This document shows, in pieces, positions 12,954 through 23,213 of a stretch of 64,000 nt of DNA; position 1 is the stretch's first letter; each line of letters opens with the position of its first letter. The notes beneath the pieces were generated by a model. That model had not been told where the DNA came from, did not search any database, and was given only the letters and a program-made list of their open reading frames with translations. Both the position numbers and the translations under genes were made by a program. This stretch comes from Hortaea werneckii (taxonomy: Eukaryota > Ascomycota > Dothideomycetes > Mycosphaerellales > Teratosphaeriaceae). The DNA lies in NCBI GenBank assembly GCA_037044905.1, contig JBAOKB010000142.1, positions 62,001-126,000 on the forward strand, read 5' to 3'.

Positions 12954-13411
12954 GTCAGGCGTTTTTAGCGAACGTCGAACATCGGCTTCAGCAGAGAATG
13001 TGTCGAAGCACCAGGCGACGGTGTTGCGTAGGAATTACGCCATCTTTTGATACATAAGGTGCTTAGCACAGTAATAAGGTACAGCGGTGTAGAGTCCGTT
13101 CCCAGACTGTAGAGGACAGATTCGTTGCCCAGGTTGAAATAGGCTTATCTGAGGTACCTCGCCTGTATTGGAACAACAACGCCGTCACGAGCTCCGGCAA
13201 GACCTTGCCGACGAATTGTCTGTGCGAGATCCAAGGCGGAATGCAGCCGTGGTGTCTCGCATTCCAGATTGTTTACAGTCGAACGTCCGCAACGCTACAC
13301 AGGCCGTTCCGCAGCATTTTCTGCGCCCCACACAATTACGTTGAAAGTTTGGGGGGTTCGCGTCTTGTCTGTAGATGCCAGATCGACTCCGGCATTCACG
13401 ATACCGACTAT
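12954..13411. other. Intergenic between divergent genes
   Basis: 458 bases separate the phosphoesterase relic (minus) from the small gene at 13412 (plus). No further gene was recognised; it probably holds both promoters. Confidence 0.45.
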
Positions 13412-13863
13412 ATGGCAGCTGACAGAGAGCCGCTCATGGAACGACTACCGGACTTCAATCAAGCCATCTTTGAGCATCTCGATCGTATAAAGCAAAAGGT
13501 AGCAAAAATAGAAGCAAACATAACCGCCCGAATGTCTGCTAGGTAAGTACAATATCGTCTCACGCGTTTACAGACGACTAACAGATCGATTCTAGCAACT
13601 ACAATTCCAGTGCACGAACTCAGAACTCTCTCTTAAGCGGCCCGAACGACGCTATTACGCCCCTCCGGAATCCATCGACTAACGCTGCTATCCCTGCCTT
13701 TCCAGCAACCCCTGGTGCTATAAACCAACTTCCGGCTGCGGCTGTAAACACATTACTTACCGCGCTCGAGCAGGGGACAGATGGGTCCATAGCTGCTAGG
13801 AGGGAGAGGATTGGGATTGCGATAGGGCTTGCGGTGAAGCGGAACGTGAGCGAGGCCCCATAG
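13412..13863 (+). CDS. Small uncharacterised fungal protein, 132 aa
   Basis: Two exons (13412-13542, 13596-13863) are joined across a 53-nt intron with a GTAAGT donor, a CTAAC branch site and TAG acceptor. The N-terminal half is a predicted amphipathic helix (LDRIKQKVAKIEANI). The C-terminal half is built like a family of small ascomycete proteins I have seen often but which has no named function: an AIPAFPATP-type segment followed by LLTALEQG and a basic RRERIGIAIGL end. Clean splicing and an uninterrupted frame argue that it is a real gene. It lies just downstream, in convergent orientation, of the nuclease-like gene on the opposite strand. Confidence 0.6.
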
Positions 13864-14026
13864 GTCATCTTTACGTCTTTGTCACTATGTACGACGACCT
13901 TCCATCTTCGACATCCTTACCTCGACCAGTGTCACCAAAGATCTTGACTGCCAATCTTGACACGCCACTTGCGGCTTTTGTACTTCACTCCTCCCCCCTT
14001 TCACTTTTTCCAAAGCGATTACCTAC

Positions 14027-15280
14027 TTACACCCGAAGATGCTTCTGACCCTCCCAATCTTGTCCCATGCTGCTTGAATTCTGATCTGTTAATTTTTCTA
14101 CTTCAAAAAACTCGCGCTCGCGAGCGGCAGTACTCTCAGCGGGCAGCGGCTCCTTACCACCGTCCCATATGGTTGATTCAGAGCTTGTTGCGAGGGCCAG
14201 GGCTGGAGATATTTCGGAAAGGTCTGGTGTAGACTGAGCGTTACAGAGGGCCTCACGCAACCTGAGAAACGATATTTCGATCTTTGTTCCGTCAGGTGAG
14301 AGGATGTCAGACACTTGCTTGGGGAGAAAGTCGGACAGTCTAAGCTCCAGAACCGTCTTGCAGGCTTCCCCGGATCTAGGGAAGAACGGCGCAGCAGTCA
14401 GATCACAAGTCAGAGACTTAATCTGTCGAACGCCCTCGCGTCGTACGTCTCGCCGCCAGATAGATACTGTGGCGAACTCTTGCGATTGTATTTCCTGAGT
14501 CGCGGCTGCTATCTTGGTACCGCTCTGTTGAGATGGCAGAATGAACACTATGAAGCAGCCAATCTCGTGCATGCTGCCAATGATGTATCTTTGCGCCAAA
14601 GCTTTCAAAGCCTTCTGCGGCTGCGAGAAGACGACCTCTAAAACCAGCGTCGGGAGGATGTCACCGATTTGATGATAGAATGCAGCATCCGGTGCCTTAG
14701 TTCCAAATGGTTGCTGGGTATTAGGCTGAGAATAGTGTTTGGTTTTGAGAGATCTAATTGTGCGCAAGCTTATGTTTGGACTGTCTCTCTGGTGCACATT
14801 TTTGAGAGCGTTCGCGGTCTTGATCTGCTCCGGCGTATCACGCAGTTCAACAAGCGTTTTCACACGATGGTCTATGAGCGACTTTACTTGCGCAACAAAG
14901 TATGCGTGCCGGTGAGAGCTGGGCGTTCGCAGGACGTATAAACCCTTTGACTCCACTGAAACTGGCGGCTCCCAGTCAAAGCGAACCTTCTCCTTGTACC
15001 AACGTCCCAGCTCGTTGTCTTTGCTTAGCCGTTCCTGGAGTAATTGATATTCATGACTAGTGAAATCGAAGCTGTAACTACTCTGCCCGGAGTCGCGCCC
15101 GGCACACAAATTCTGGAGTGTCGTGAAGAGTTGGTCTACGGATGGCACAGGCGCGCGCGGCTCCACGAAAGATGAGGGAGCAGAGGGTGGAAATTGTTGA
15201 GCGGTTTTGGTGTCGCTGTTTGCGGACGTAATGGGAAGCTTGCTCTCGCGTCGAGACGGTCGCATCGACATTGAGGCCAT
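14027..15280 (-). CDS. PD-(D/E)XK nuclease-like fungal protein
   Basis: Single exon, 417 aa; the first in-frame ATG is at 15280. The middle has a LYVLRTPSSHRHAYF-type segment (residues 114-128) and then PDAAF (PD at 197-198), followed by PTLVLEVVFSQ (Glu215, Gln220). I recognise this order from fungal proteins of the type PDxxF...PxLVxEVxxSQ. Asp followed by Glu-x-x within a hydrophobic strand suggests a restriction-endonuclease-like core, but a Lys at the ExK position is not obvious (Ser-Gln follows), so catalysis is uncertain. It is divergent from the nuclease-kinase fusion across 353 bases, and the two may share a promoter. Family placement is inference. Confidence 0.6.
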   Translation of the reverse strand: MASMSMRPSRRESKLPITSANSDTKTAQQFPPSAPSSFVEPRAPVPSVDQLFTTLQNLCAGRDSGQSSYSFDFTSHEYQLLQERLSKDNELGRWYKEKVRFDWEPPVSVESKGLYVLRTPSSHRHAYFVAQVKSLIDHRVKTLVELRDTPEQIKTANALKNVHQRDSPNISLRTIRSLKTKHYSQPNTQQPFGTKAPDAAFYHQIGDILPTLVLEVVFSQPQKALKALAQRYIIGSMHEIGCFIVFILPSQQSGTKIAAATQEIQSQEFATVSIWRRDVRREGVRQIKSLTCDLTAAPFFPRSGEACKTVLELRLSDFLPKQVSDILSPDGTKIEISFLRLREALCNAQSTPDLSEISPALALATSSESTIWDGGKEPLPAESTAAREREFFEVEKLTDQNSSSMGQDWEGQKHLRV

Positions 15281-15633
15281 GACAGCAGACACCTCGGCTG
15301 CTCATTCCAGGTGTTCTGGACCACCTGCATGTGGCAAAGCAAACATAAATATTCAAGGTGTCACAAGACTCCGAGCTTCCGAACGATAAAGCCGAACCCA
15401 GTCATCGATTATCTACAGTCGAGCTGGCTGTTGCCTACTCCATCAAGACCAAGACAGACTATTTTGAACGACAACCACTACCCGATCGAGTCGCGCTTCT
15501 AGTCCATACCAGGCAGCTAAGACTCTCACCCATCTTGCATACCAAAGCCTTATGAAAGCGCACATCTGCCTCCTTCCACAAGTGCTGCCCGTTGCCTCTA
15601 CTTGTCCGCAAAGCACGCTGCTAGCCCGACACA
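15281..15633. promoter_or_regulatory. Shared divergent promoter region of two nuclease-type genes
   Basis: 353 bases separate the ATGs of the PD-(D/E)XK-like gene (minus) and the coiled coil-nuclease-kinase fusion gene (plus). No other gene is seen here. Head-to-head spacing this short suggests a common regulatory region; no specific binding site was identified. Confidence 0.45.
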
Positions 15634-17901
15634 ATGGCCGAGCAAATGACCCCGAGCTCCGACGATGTATTGGCGGAGCTTAGAAAAGCACTACAGGCGC
15701 ACGAGCACGCACAGAAGCAATTACAAGTAGCAGAAGAGCAGCAACTAGGAGCGGAAGATGCGAAGAAACGAGTAGAGGAGGCGAAGGTACGAGTAGAGGA
15801 AGCAAAGGTACGAGTAGAGGAGGCAACGGAGCGAGTGAAGGAGGCAACCGAGCGAGTGAAGGAGGCAACGGAGCGAGAAAAGGAGGCAACGGAGCGAGAA
15901 AAGGAGGCGACACGCCAGGCAGAGGAGCTTTTGAGAAAGACAACTTTTGATGAGTACATTAAGACTTGCCATGATCACCTAAGCAAACCGCTGCAAGTGC
16001 GCTGCTTCTCGTCCCGTGCTACCAATGGCAGCATTGGCGTGCCTACAGCAAAGTACTACTGCCCGACGGAGCTGCGCCAGTGGGACAGCTTCGACAGCCA
16101 GCAAGCCGAAATTTACAATACTGTCCGCCGCTATCTGCAGCCTGCTGACACGGCCGCGCCAAGGCTTTTCACATCAATCCTGTCATTGAAAGACCGGGGC
16201 CGAAGACTGTGCAAGGACCCACTCAGCGGCCAAAGAGATCTCGAAAGAGTGGAGCAATTCGGAAAGGAACTCGATATAGAGGACGTCGTCTCGGAACTTT
16301 GCAAGACTGCCACAGCTCGCGAAGAGCTCGGGCTTGGTCAAGGCTTAAAGTTCCGCTGTCACACCAATGTGTTGGATGAGGAAACCTCGTTGGGAAGTGC
16401 AACATTAGGGGGGATGCAGCGAGACCAGTCCTGCGTTCACCGCTTAGATGGTGACTCGAGCAGCTTGTTGATGATTGTCGATCACAAGCCACCTCATAAG
16501 TTGTCTACGGCAAACTTGTGCGCAGGCCTGCGGCCCATGAGATTCTGGGAGGACATGGTCGATACAGAGTCTGTTCCAACGGACCGGCTGGAAAAGCTAC
16601 AATACAATGCCACGAGGCTGACTGGAGCTGCACTCGTACAACAATATCATTTGATGATCCAGGAAGGCCTAGCGTACTCGTGCGTGTCCACGGGAATAGC
16701 GCTCGTCTCTCTTTATGTGCCCGAAGACGATCCAACTACTTTGTGCTACCATCTCTCTGTGCCGAACGAAGACGTCCGACCCATGGATCAAGAAGATCAT
16801 ACTCGGCCTCTGACTGCGGTCGCCAGATTGCTGTGCCTTAGCCTAATGAGCTGCGTATCACCCTTACGAAGTCATGCATGGCACAACCATGTCAAGAGCA
16901 ATGCTCGGATCTGGGAGACGGATTTTGAGCATGTACGGGACCAGATCCCGGATGATGAACTGTACGAGACGCCACCAAACTCGGAATATGTGGCTTTGTC
17001 GCCCGTTGAACCTTACGAAGGAGACCTTCCACGTAACAACATACGCTTGACTCCTGCCTCCGCGCCATCACCCGGGGCCGGGCCAGGCCATAGCCATCAC
17101 TCGGGTTCATCAATCTCGGACGTGAGCGCTACTGCACGCGGACATAAGCGGAACCACAGTCAGGTCACCTCCTCGCCGCCACAAGACCAAGCCCGATCTT
17201 TTGCATCACCAAAGCAAGGCGGACAAGGCCACGTACAGCGTACCGCGTCGCCATTTTGCACTCAGCGATGCTTACTCGGCTTACAGAAGAACGATGTCCT
17301 GGACAATGATTGCCCAAACATTTCATGCCATCGCCAAGGACGCGAAACTGACCGACACCTGGTAGATGCGGGCGAATTGGTGCGCATATTCAAGAAGCAG
17401 CTCGATGAAGACCTTGATGTACACTGCGAACCGCTAGGCGAGTGTGGTGCGACTGGGGCACCCTTCAGACTCCGCTGTAAATCTCTTGGATATACCATCA
17501 TTGGCAAAGGAACGACTTCAGCGTTGTGGAATGTCGTCGCTCGCGAGGCGCAATTTTACCAGATCCTCCGTCCCGCGCAGGGCTCCGCCATTCCGGTATT
17601 CCTCGGCGAGCTCGACATGAAACAGACTTTTTACTTGCACGGAGCCGGTGAAATACAGCACATGTTACTGATGGCATGGGGCGGAGAGCCCCCAACTAAG
17701 CTGCAATGGGACGAATGTCCCCATGTGAAGAAAGCTCTCAAGACGTCACATGCTGAGATCTGGCACCTTGGGGTTCGCCATGGCGACCTTAGGCGGGCAA
17801 ATGTATTGTGGAATGAGGAGCTTAATCGCATGCTAATCATTGACTTCCACAAGTCAACACTCATCAAGGAGCAGGTCAGCAAGCTTAAGAGAAAAAGCTA
17901 G
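15634..17901 (+). CDS. Coiled coil - PD-(D/E)XK-like - kinase-like fusion protein
   Basis: Single uninterrupted frame of 755 aa. Residues about 10-103 form a charged coiled coil with seven tandem heptads. A middle domain has DQSCVHR (Asp264) and LLMIVDHKPPHKLS (Asp283, Lys285), matching a fungal restriction-endonuclease-like family in which the second motif usually reads VEYKxPHKL; D...DxK is kept. A low-complexity linker at about 480-550 precedes a kinase-like C-terminus: GKGTTS (glycine-rich), HGDLRRANVLW (HGD at 716-718, Asn723) and IIDFH (737-739). The protein ends soon after DFH, as relatives do. Such nuclease-kinase architectures have been discussed as effector or conflict proteins (Crinkler-type work). 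It appears intact. Function is inferred, not shown. Confidence 0.75.
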   Translation: MAEQMTPSSDDVLAELRKALQAHEHAQKQLQVAEEQQLGAEDAKKRVEEAKVRVEEAKVRVEEATERVKEATERVKEATEREKEATEREKEATRQAEELLRKTTFDEYIKTCHDHLSKPLQVRCFSSRATNGSIGVPTAKYYCPTELRQWDSFDSQQAEIYNTVRRYLQPADTAAPRLFTSILSLKDRGRRLCKDPLSGQRDLERVEQFGKELDIEDVVSELCKTATAREELGLGQGLKFRCHTNVLDEETSLGSATLGGMQRDQSCVHRLDGDSSSLLMIVDHKPPHKLSTANLCAGLRPMRFWEDMVDTESVPTDRLEKLQYNATRLTGAALVQQYHLMIQEGLAYSCVSTGIALVSLYVPEDDPTTLCYHLSVPNEDVRPMDQEDHTRPLTAVARLLCLSLMSCVSPLRSHAWHNHVKSNARIWETDFEHVRDQIPDDELYETPPNSEYVALSPVEPYEGDLPRNNIRLTPASAPSPGAGPGHSHHSGSSISDVSATARGHKRNHSQVTSSPPQDQARSFASPKQGGQGHVQRTASPFCTQRCLLGLQKNDVLDNDCPNISCHRQGRETDRHLVDAGELVRIFKKQLDEDLDVHCEPLGECGATGAPFRLRCKSLGYTIIGKGTTSALWNVVAREAQFYQILRPAQGSAIPVFLGELDMKQTFYLHGAGEIQHMLLMAWGGEPPTKLQWDECPHVKKALKTSHAEIWHLGVRHGDLRRANVLWNEELNRMLIIDFHKSTLIKEQVSKLKRKS
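15769..15915 (+). repeat. Seven 21-bp in-frame tandem repeats (heptads)
   Basis: The DNA repeats a 21-base unit seven times, each unit coding one heptad: RVEEAKV twice, RVEEATE, RVKEATE twice, REKEATE, REKEATR. Units differ by a few substitutions but keep the frame. This minisatellite builds the coiled coil of the fusion protein and could vary in copy number between strains. Confidence 0.9.
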
Positions 17902-19097
17902 CTGTGATCAGTCATAGCGCGCCTTGCCCCCGTACCAGCCGTGAAGGGTCTCATCACGTTGGACTCGATGCCGGAGCTCCTATTACTCTTGAGCGGTGCG
18001 GAGGAAGGCTCGCCAGGTCCGTTCGCAGCTTGGTATGGCGCGGCCGGCGCGCAGGAAGCGGAGAGTATCGTACAGCCGGTCGAGCAATGTGATCCGGGGC
18101 GAGCGGTCGGACATTGGCAAGAGATGGGCTAACGGTGGAACACATGCGGCGACAGCGAAGGCTTCGGTGTGGCCACAGAGGATGGTAACGGCTGCGGCAC
18201 GGTCTTGATCGTGGCATGGCCAAGGCGGCGGGGACATTCAGTAACAGCAGTGCTGTCCCTTTCAAATTCTTAACAATCCATAGAAGCGAACAGGCGGATA
18301 CCTTTCATACGGCAATGTACTTTTTACTCTGCAGTATTTATGCATTCAGTCTCTCGTCGACTTTTGTTACTCCTGCCTGCGAAGACAAGTAATTCTAAGG
18401 TTGCGGAAGGGTCTTCAACATCCAACCACATGTTCATCATGAGACTGGAATGCTTACGATATCCAGACGAGGCAGGCACTCGGAGCGGTATAGAGGATCG
18501 TCGTCGCACGTGATCAGTCTACCATAGGAGTCTTCAAAAGACAACGGCGGCGGAAACTGCACCACCACAGATACTATCGGTCTGCGATGCAGGTTGGCGG
18601 ACGTCCAAGTATCTTCATCTCCCAGCCTCTCTCATCGAACAAGCTTCGTCCGCATTCGGATCATTTGCAGCACAACACTCTGTCCTGCCTGTTGATGAAG
18701 CCACCGTGCTCACGCTTCTGAGGGGCGCAACAAGGCTAAGCTTTGCCACTTCATTATAGCTTTTGCGCCGCTCGCTGACATGTTGCTATCGCTCTCGCTC
18801 TGCCGCGAGTCTCGTCTGCTCATCTCAAACACTGATCACCACGTGGTCGCGCAGCGTCATTAATATTGGAGGCGACCGAGCTTAGCATTATCGGAAACTT
18901 TCAGACACAAACATTTTGACATATCCGGTGCCTGAAGAAGTCCGAGTAACTTATAGACCATTTGCTTGTAAAATACCTGCAACCTTGCACCTTGCGGAAG
19001 AACCCGATGTTGGATGGCGCCACCTGATGTGGTTCTCGTTTGGCGCCCTCTTCATAAACAATGAGGCGCAATTCCAAAAGCATCCCAACCTCTGACA
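17902..19097. other. 1.2-kb intergenic stretch, no gene recognised
   Basis: Overlapping short frames occur on both strands at 17940-18270, but none has motifs or a credible gene structure. The last part is presumably the promoter of the gene starting at 19098. Confidence 0.5.
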
Positions 19098-19661
19098 ATG
19101 TCCAAACGACGGCGATTGAGTGACTCGTTTGATGTTGACAAAGCTGAACAAGCCACCAAAAGACTGCACAAGGACGAGCAGTCGCCGACGCCAGACAAAT
19201 TCTGTTCTGCTACAACACCAGGTTGCGGTCTCGCTTCGACCTCAATATCACTGTTCAGAACGCCACCTGTCGTAGCAGACTTCTACGCATGCTACGACCC
19301 ATACTTTGGCGCTAAAGTTACAGCTGCATACAAAGAGAGTTGCGAGAACGAGGAATTCATCCAACGTCTACGAAGACGGAAGTACGGCACACCAATTGCG
19401 AGCCAATACAGGCGCGGGCACACACCATTTGAAGTTAGAGCGGAATGGCAGGAAAGTGTAAAAATACCTGAAGAGGTGCTAGCGTCCGATACAGAGGATG
19501 ACGAGAGTCTGAGTTCAGGTCCAAACAAGCCGCCAAACGAGCGTTCACATGTGAATTGCACGGCAAAGTCAAGCAACCTACGCAGAATATCTGTTGCTCA
19601 GCTTTCAGAGGCATCTGCGCCAGGCGAAGAGACTGCCGAGAGGGTAAAGGAGCGAGCGTGA
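19098..19661 (+). CDS. Uncharacterised accessory protein, 187 aa (3' end uncertain)
   Basis: The ATG at 19098 opens MSKRRRLSD, a nuclear-localisation-like basic start. The core contains EEFIQRLRRRKYG and YRRGHTPFEVRAEW, which looks like a conserved folded unit, and an acidic segment (DTEDDES) follows. I do not recognise a named family. A possible donor (GTAAAG) at 19644 and acceptor ending at 19707 would join, in phase 0, a second open segment reaching 20001 (279 aa in all); neither end is proven. The gene is convergent with the HNH-like gene at 20127-21224. Confidence 0.5.
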   Translation: MSKRRRLSDSFDVDKAEQATKRLHKDEQSPTPDKFCSATTPGCGLASTSISLFRTPPVVADFYACYDPYFGAKVTAAYKESCENEEFIQRLRRRKYGTPIASQYRRGHTPFEVRAEWQESVKIPEEVLASDTEDDESLSSGPNKPPNERSHVNCTAKSSNLRRISVAQLSEASAPGEETAERVKERA

Positions 19662-20126
19662 AAGCGCCCTCGAAGAAGAGGACGGGACCACAGAAGGAGG
19701 CTACAAGGTCCTAGCCGCGCACACTGATCGAGCGTCATTCGTGGGGGCTTCCGGACTGAGGCCAAACACTGCGTCGCCTCTGGCCAAGACGAGCCCAAAC
19801 ATACCATCGATCAGCGCAACACCCTATGGAAGCCCGAAGTCGTCAACAATGCGTTCCTCCGCCTGCAAGTATACGGTGCCATGCGTCCGCATTGACAAGC
19901 TCCGCCACGACGTTACGAGGGTTATCGACGACAACATGTTCTGCTCTTCCATTCTCTTCTTGGTCAAGAAGAAGCATCATCTTACGCAGCCAGTAGAATA
20001 ACTGAACAGGTGGATGTATTTCTTATTAGGCAACCTTCTAGATTACTGCCGAAAATGAGCGTGTCTATTGAAGATACAATGAATACTATGTATAGTCCCG
20101 AGATACACCATCGCCTTGTCACGATG

Positions 20127-21224
20127 TCATGAAGAACGGATTCGCTTTCGGCCTCTGCTTTCACTCTCTTGTACCGTGTCCCTGCGCCACGCTTCGATCT
20201 GTTTTGATATTTCCTCTGCCTCCACCCACCGTGCCGGGGTCTCACTACCCCCAAGTTTTCTCCTCACCCGACGCGAGAGGAATGCTCTTTCATATTTTCG
20301 GCATATCAAAAGAACAAATCTAGCCCAGCAGCAGGCTGCTGATGCGCCTTGTAGATTACTTCTCAGTGGACGTCTGTGATGAATGCGTACCATTTTCCGT
20401 AGCGGCCGCGTAAAGAGGCAATGAAGCCGCCATCTCTTGTTCGAGTCTATCAAAGGGAACAGACAGAAGAAGTCGTCGTCCCATAGTCTGTGCAGCCCGT
20501 CACTAAGAGGTATGAAGTTTCCGGACACCTCCATTGCTTGTCCAATACTGCTCCCCGAGCCGCTTGCGTAATCGAACATGTTGTTTTCAGTCCACCAGTC
20601 CCGTTCTGTCTTGGGTACTATGCGGGCTTGTTGGGCATAGTCTTCTCCCGTTATACAGCAATCGCCATTTGACTGGTCGTCGCCTTGCTCTCCGGCGACA
20701 GGAATCGCGTGAAACCAACCCTCAGGCATCTTGACATCAGTGTATTGCCATGACTGGAAGCTTTGCAAAGTAACGTATGGCTCATGACCATCGTCGTCAT
20801 GAAGATGATACCAATAGTGGCCTGCGAGAAGTCCCTTCCCGATCTCAACCCTTGTCGAGTTGCGCTGCGCCTCCAAAGTAAAAAAACCACCTCTTTCAAT
20901 CGCTAACGCGTAGCAGCCTTGCCAGGCTAAGGAGTATTCTGCGCAGGGCAGTTTCTCCGTGTTTATCGAGCAGGTAGGCAATGTGAAGAGGGTCGACTGG
21001 TTTGGACTTGGGTAACCAGGATGGTGTAAATGCACAAGTTGCGTAGGAACAGAGGCCCCGTCTCCAATGCTAGGTAGGCGATGAGGAGGCCTTGCAGTAA
21101 CGTCGTCACTTTTGCTCCGTAGAAACTCATCCCACGCAGTCGTCGACATTGGGAAGTGGTCACTGGGGTGGGGAGGCCAAGGTGCTTTCATCAGCAATTG
21201 CAGCGGATCTGTCTGTGTTGGCAT
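20127..21224 (-). CDS. HNH_2-like endonuclease paralogue 1 (first His replaced)
   Basis: Single exon, 365 aa; the first ATG of the frame is at 21224. The N-terminal half has a HHPGY segment (residues 67-71) shared with the two paralogues at 21921-23213 and 30226-31242. The HNH region reads CCITGEDYAQQARIVP (190-204), then WWTENNM (210-216), then GNFIPLSDGLHRLWDDDFF (235-253). In the fungal HNH_2 pattern the first motif is AHI; here it is ARI (Arg201), while Asn236 and His245 remain. The C-terminus ends in a basic tail. The family cleaves DNA using a metal bound by these His/Asn residues, so loss of the first His suggests weak or no activity. Confidence 0.65.
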   Translation of the reverse strand: MPTQTDPLQLLMKAPWPPHPSDHFPMSTTAWDEFLRSKSDDVTARPPHRLPSIGDGASVPTQLVHLHHPGYPSPNQSTLFTLPTCSINTEKLPCAEYSLAWQGCYALAIERGGFFTLEAQRNSTRVEIGKGLLAGHYWYHLHDDDGHEPYVTLQSFQSWQYTDVKMPEGWFHAIPVAGEQGDDQSNGDCCITGEDYAQQARIVPKTERDWWTENNMFDYASGSGSSIGQAMEVSGNFIPLSDGLHRLWDDDFFCLFPLIDSNKRWRLHCLFTRPLRKMVRIHHRRPLRSNLQGASAACCWARFVLLICRKYERAFLSRRVRRKLGGSETPARWVEAEEISKQIEAWRRDTVQESESRGRKRIRSS

Positions 21225-21920
21225 GTACAGGAATTGCCGTCGGACGCACACGCGATCGGAACTGGGCTGGTCCGTCGAGCCCCGCGTCCCGGCTAGGATA
21301 CTGGCACAGGCCGTTTGCCACTCGTTTCTATCTCGATGACCTGATTGACGGGGATGTGCATTTGCCAGTGCAGTGCAATGGTCCTAACAACAGATGTATT
21401 TGAGCGAATGAGTCTCAAATGCTGTTTGGTTTAATCAGAACGATATCAACGAAGCCTTCCCCACTTCTGCCTTGTCATCAAGGCGTCGGGCAAGGTGCTG
21501 GTTTTTCAACGGATTTCATAGACAGATCACAGATGTCTTCATATTGCATGCAAGGAAAAGAAACGTGTGAGAAAGCGGCTTTTTGAGTCTGTACGCTATC
21601 GACATAATGAGACCCTTTGGTAAATTCATTCTAACTTCAGCCGGAAAATTAGCGTGTAGGCTTGCGACGCGCACCATGTCAATCGTAGTGTGTATGTTGG
21701 TGATGAACGAGAAGAGTTGTTAGCACGCACTGTGAGAAAGCTCCAAGGCCAGCGTGAAAGCAGTCAAGGGGTTTCCCGCCTTCGTTAGAGGCCAATGAGT
21801 GTGATCAAGAGACCCAAGAAGAGGAACAACGAGAAGTCGACCTGAACTAGTCTGTTACTCCCAAAAGTCAACCGGGCTCGTCAAAGGGACATTAAGAAAC
21901 AATGTTCCACTCTGCTGCTC
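21225..21920. other. Intergenic between two HNH-like paralogues
   Basis: About 700 bases lie between two genes on the minus strand. Nothing was recognised; it should include the promoter of paralogue 1. Confidence 0.5.
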
Positions 21921-23213
21921 CTATTCGGGGGAAGGCGGAAACGGACGGCGTCCCCGTGGACGCTCAAGTCTATTCATGTCACGCTTCAAAGTCTCGAGAA
22001 CGTGCTCGCACTGAGCCGGGTCGAATGAACTATCGCTACTGGCGCGCCGCCTTTTGGCACATCCCTTGGAGCGATCCCCAGCGGCGTCAGACTCTTCAGT
22101 TTGGGCATTTTCCAGTCTAGTGTTGGCAGGATATTCAAAATTGGTGAGCCAGTCTTCGCTTCGAAAGGAGGAGTCTTCCAGTCCCCCTCTAACTGCGGCG
22201 CAAATTGAATGTCCAGGTAGATCTGCAGCATTGGAATTGCTTTCTAAGCTCGCCCGCTTCTTTAGGACATCTCTTCCACTGTGGCTTTTCGCAAGCACCG
22301 CGCATTGCGCCGGCGAGTACTTCCGCACGATGTAGCCTTCCTCTTCGCGTACTGACACTGTTCGACTTCGGCCAGCATACAGAAAGCTACGGATGAATGG
22401 AAAGAGAGCCCAAGCGAACCGTGCGAAAAGGAATTCGTGGCGAGCGAACAGAGGTTGCGTCTTTCGATTGTGGTATAGGTCGAGTAGCTCTTCGGAATGC
22501 TGTATCACGTGCACGACCATCTCGTGTTTTGGTCCCTTTGGAACGAAAACAATAGATTGTAAGCTCCAAAGCATGTGCAAGTCGCTGCGGAGCAAGAGCA
22601 TGTTCTCGAAGTTGTTTAGAAGCTCTGGACCATGTCGTGGCCCCTCTGCAGCGTACCGTCGCATGCCATTAATGGTGAACCATATTTCCTCCTCTTCCGG
22701 GACCACCTGCGCCTCTTGTGACATTTCCTGATACGCCGAGATGCGGCAAATCCGGTCACGCTGAGCCAGCGCAGCGGTGGTGTTGCGAATGTTGGAGGTT
22801 GAGAGAGATCCTGGAGAGGGCAAACATTGCCAACGATCTGGGATGGCGTCGTGGGGGAATTGCCAGTCAAAAAAGGAAGCTCCGACGGGATAAGGCTCCC
22901 CTTCTATCTCTCCTGGGACGTGAAAGTCATAGTCGCCAGGGGGAATGATGCCATCGCTTGGAACTACCCGCTGTGTACTGCCGTGCTCTGTGAAGTACCC
23001 GTCGAAGCGATTGCAAGCAAGGACCGCGCAAGCATCCAGTGCAAATTCACGAGTTATGCCACCTCGTTTGCCGTCGGGCGCGAGCAACTTGATTAACACA
23101 TTGTCGCCGAAGTCGCCATAGCCAGGATGATGGAAGCTTGTGTATTTCGACCGGTGCGCTGCTGGGGACTTTGGACCTTCGCTTCGAATCTCCGTGAATG
23201 CATCACGAAGCAT
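21921..23213 (-). CDS. HNH_2-like endonuclease paralogue 2 (first His replaced)
   Basis: Single exon, 430 aa from the ATG at 23213. It shares with paralogue 3 the order HHPGYG (28-33), ACAVLACNRFDGYF (61-74), YPVGASFFDWQFPHD and the HNH region: RICRISAYQEMSQEAQVVP, IWFTINGM, then ENMLLLRSDLHMLW. The first catalytic His of AHI is Gln169 (AQV); Asn204 and His213 of DLH are present. After the HNH region a FLFARFAWALFPFI segment is shared with paralogue 3. A polar C-terminal extension of about 120 residues is unique to this copy. Probably an expressed-type gene structure, but catalysis is doubtful. Confidence 0.65.
   Translation of the reverse strand: MLRDAFTEIRSEGPKSPAAHRSKYTSFHHPGYGDFGDNVLIKLLAPDGKRGGITREFALDACAVLACNRFDGYFTEHGSTQRVVPSDGIIPPGDYDFHVPGEIEGEPYPVGASFFDWQFPHDAIPDRWQCLPSPGSLSTSNIRNTTAALAQRDRICRISAYQEMSQEAQVVPEEEEIWFTINGMRRYAAEGPRHGPELLNNFENMLLLRSDLHMLWSLQSIVFVPKGPKHEMVVHVIQHSEELLDLYHNRKTQPLFARHEFLFARFAWALFPFIRSFLYAGRSRTVSVREEEGYIVRKYSPAQCAVLAKSHSGRDVLKKRASLESNSNAADLPGHSICAAVRGGLEDSSFRSEDWLTNFEYPANTRLENAQTEESDAAGDRSKGCAKRRRASSDSSFDPAQCEHVLETLKRDMNRLERPRGRRPFPPSPE

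Noticed and set aside
15621..15959. Ser-rich frame antisense to the heptad repeats
   Set aside because: Shadow of the 21-bp repeat array on the other strand.
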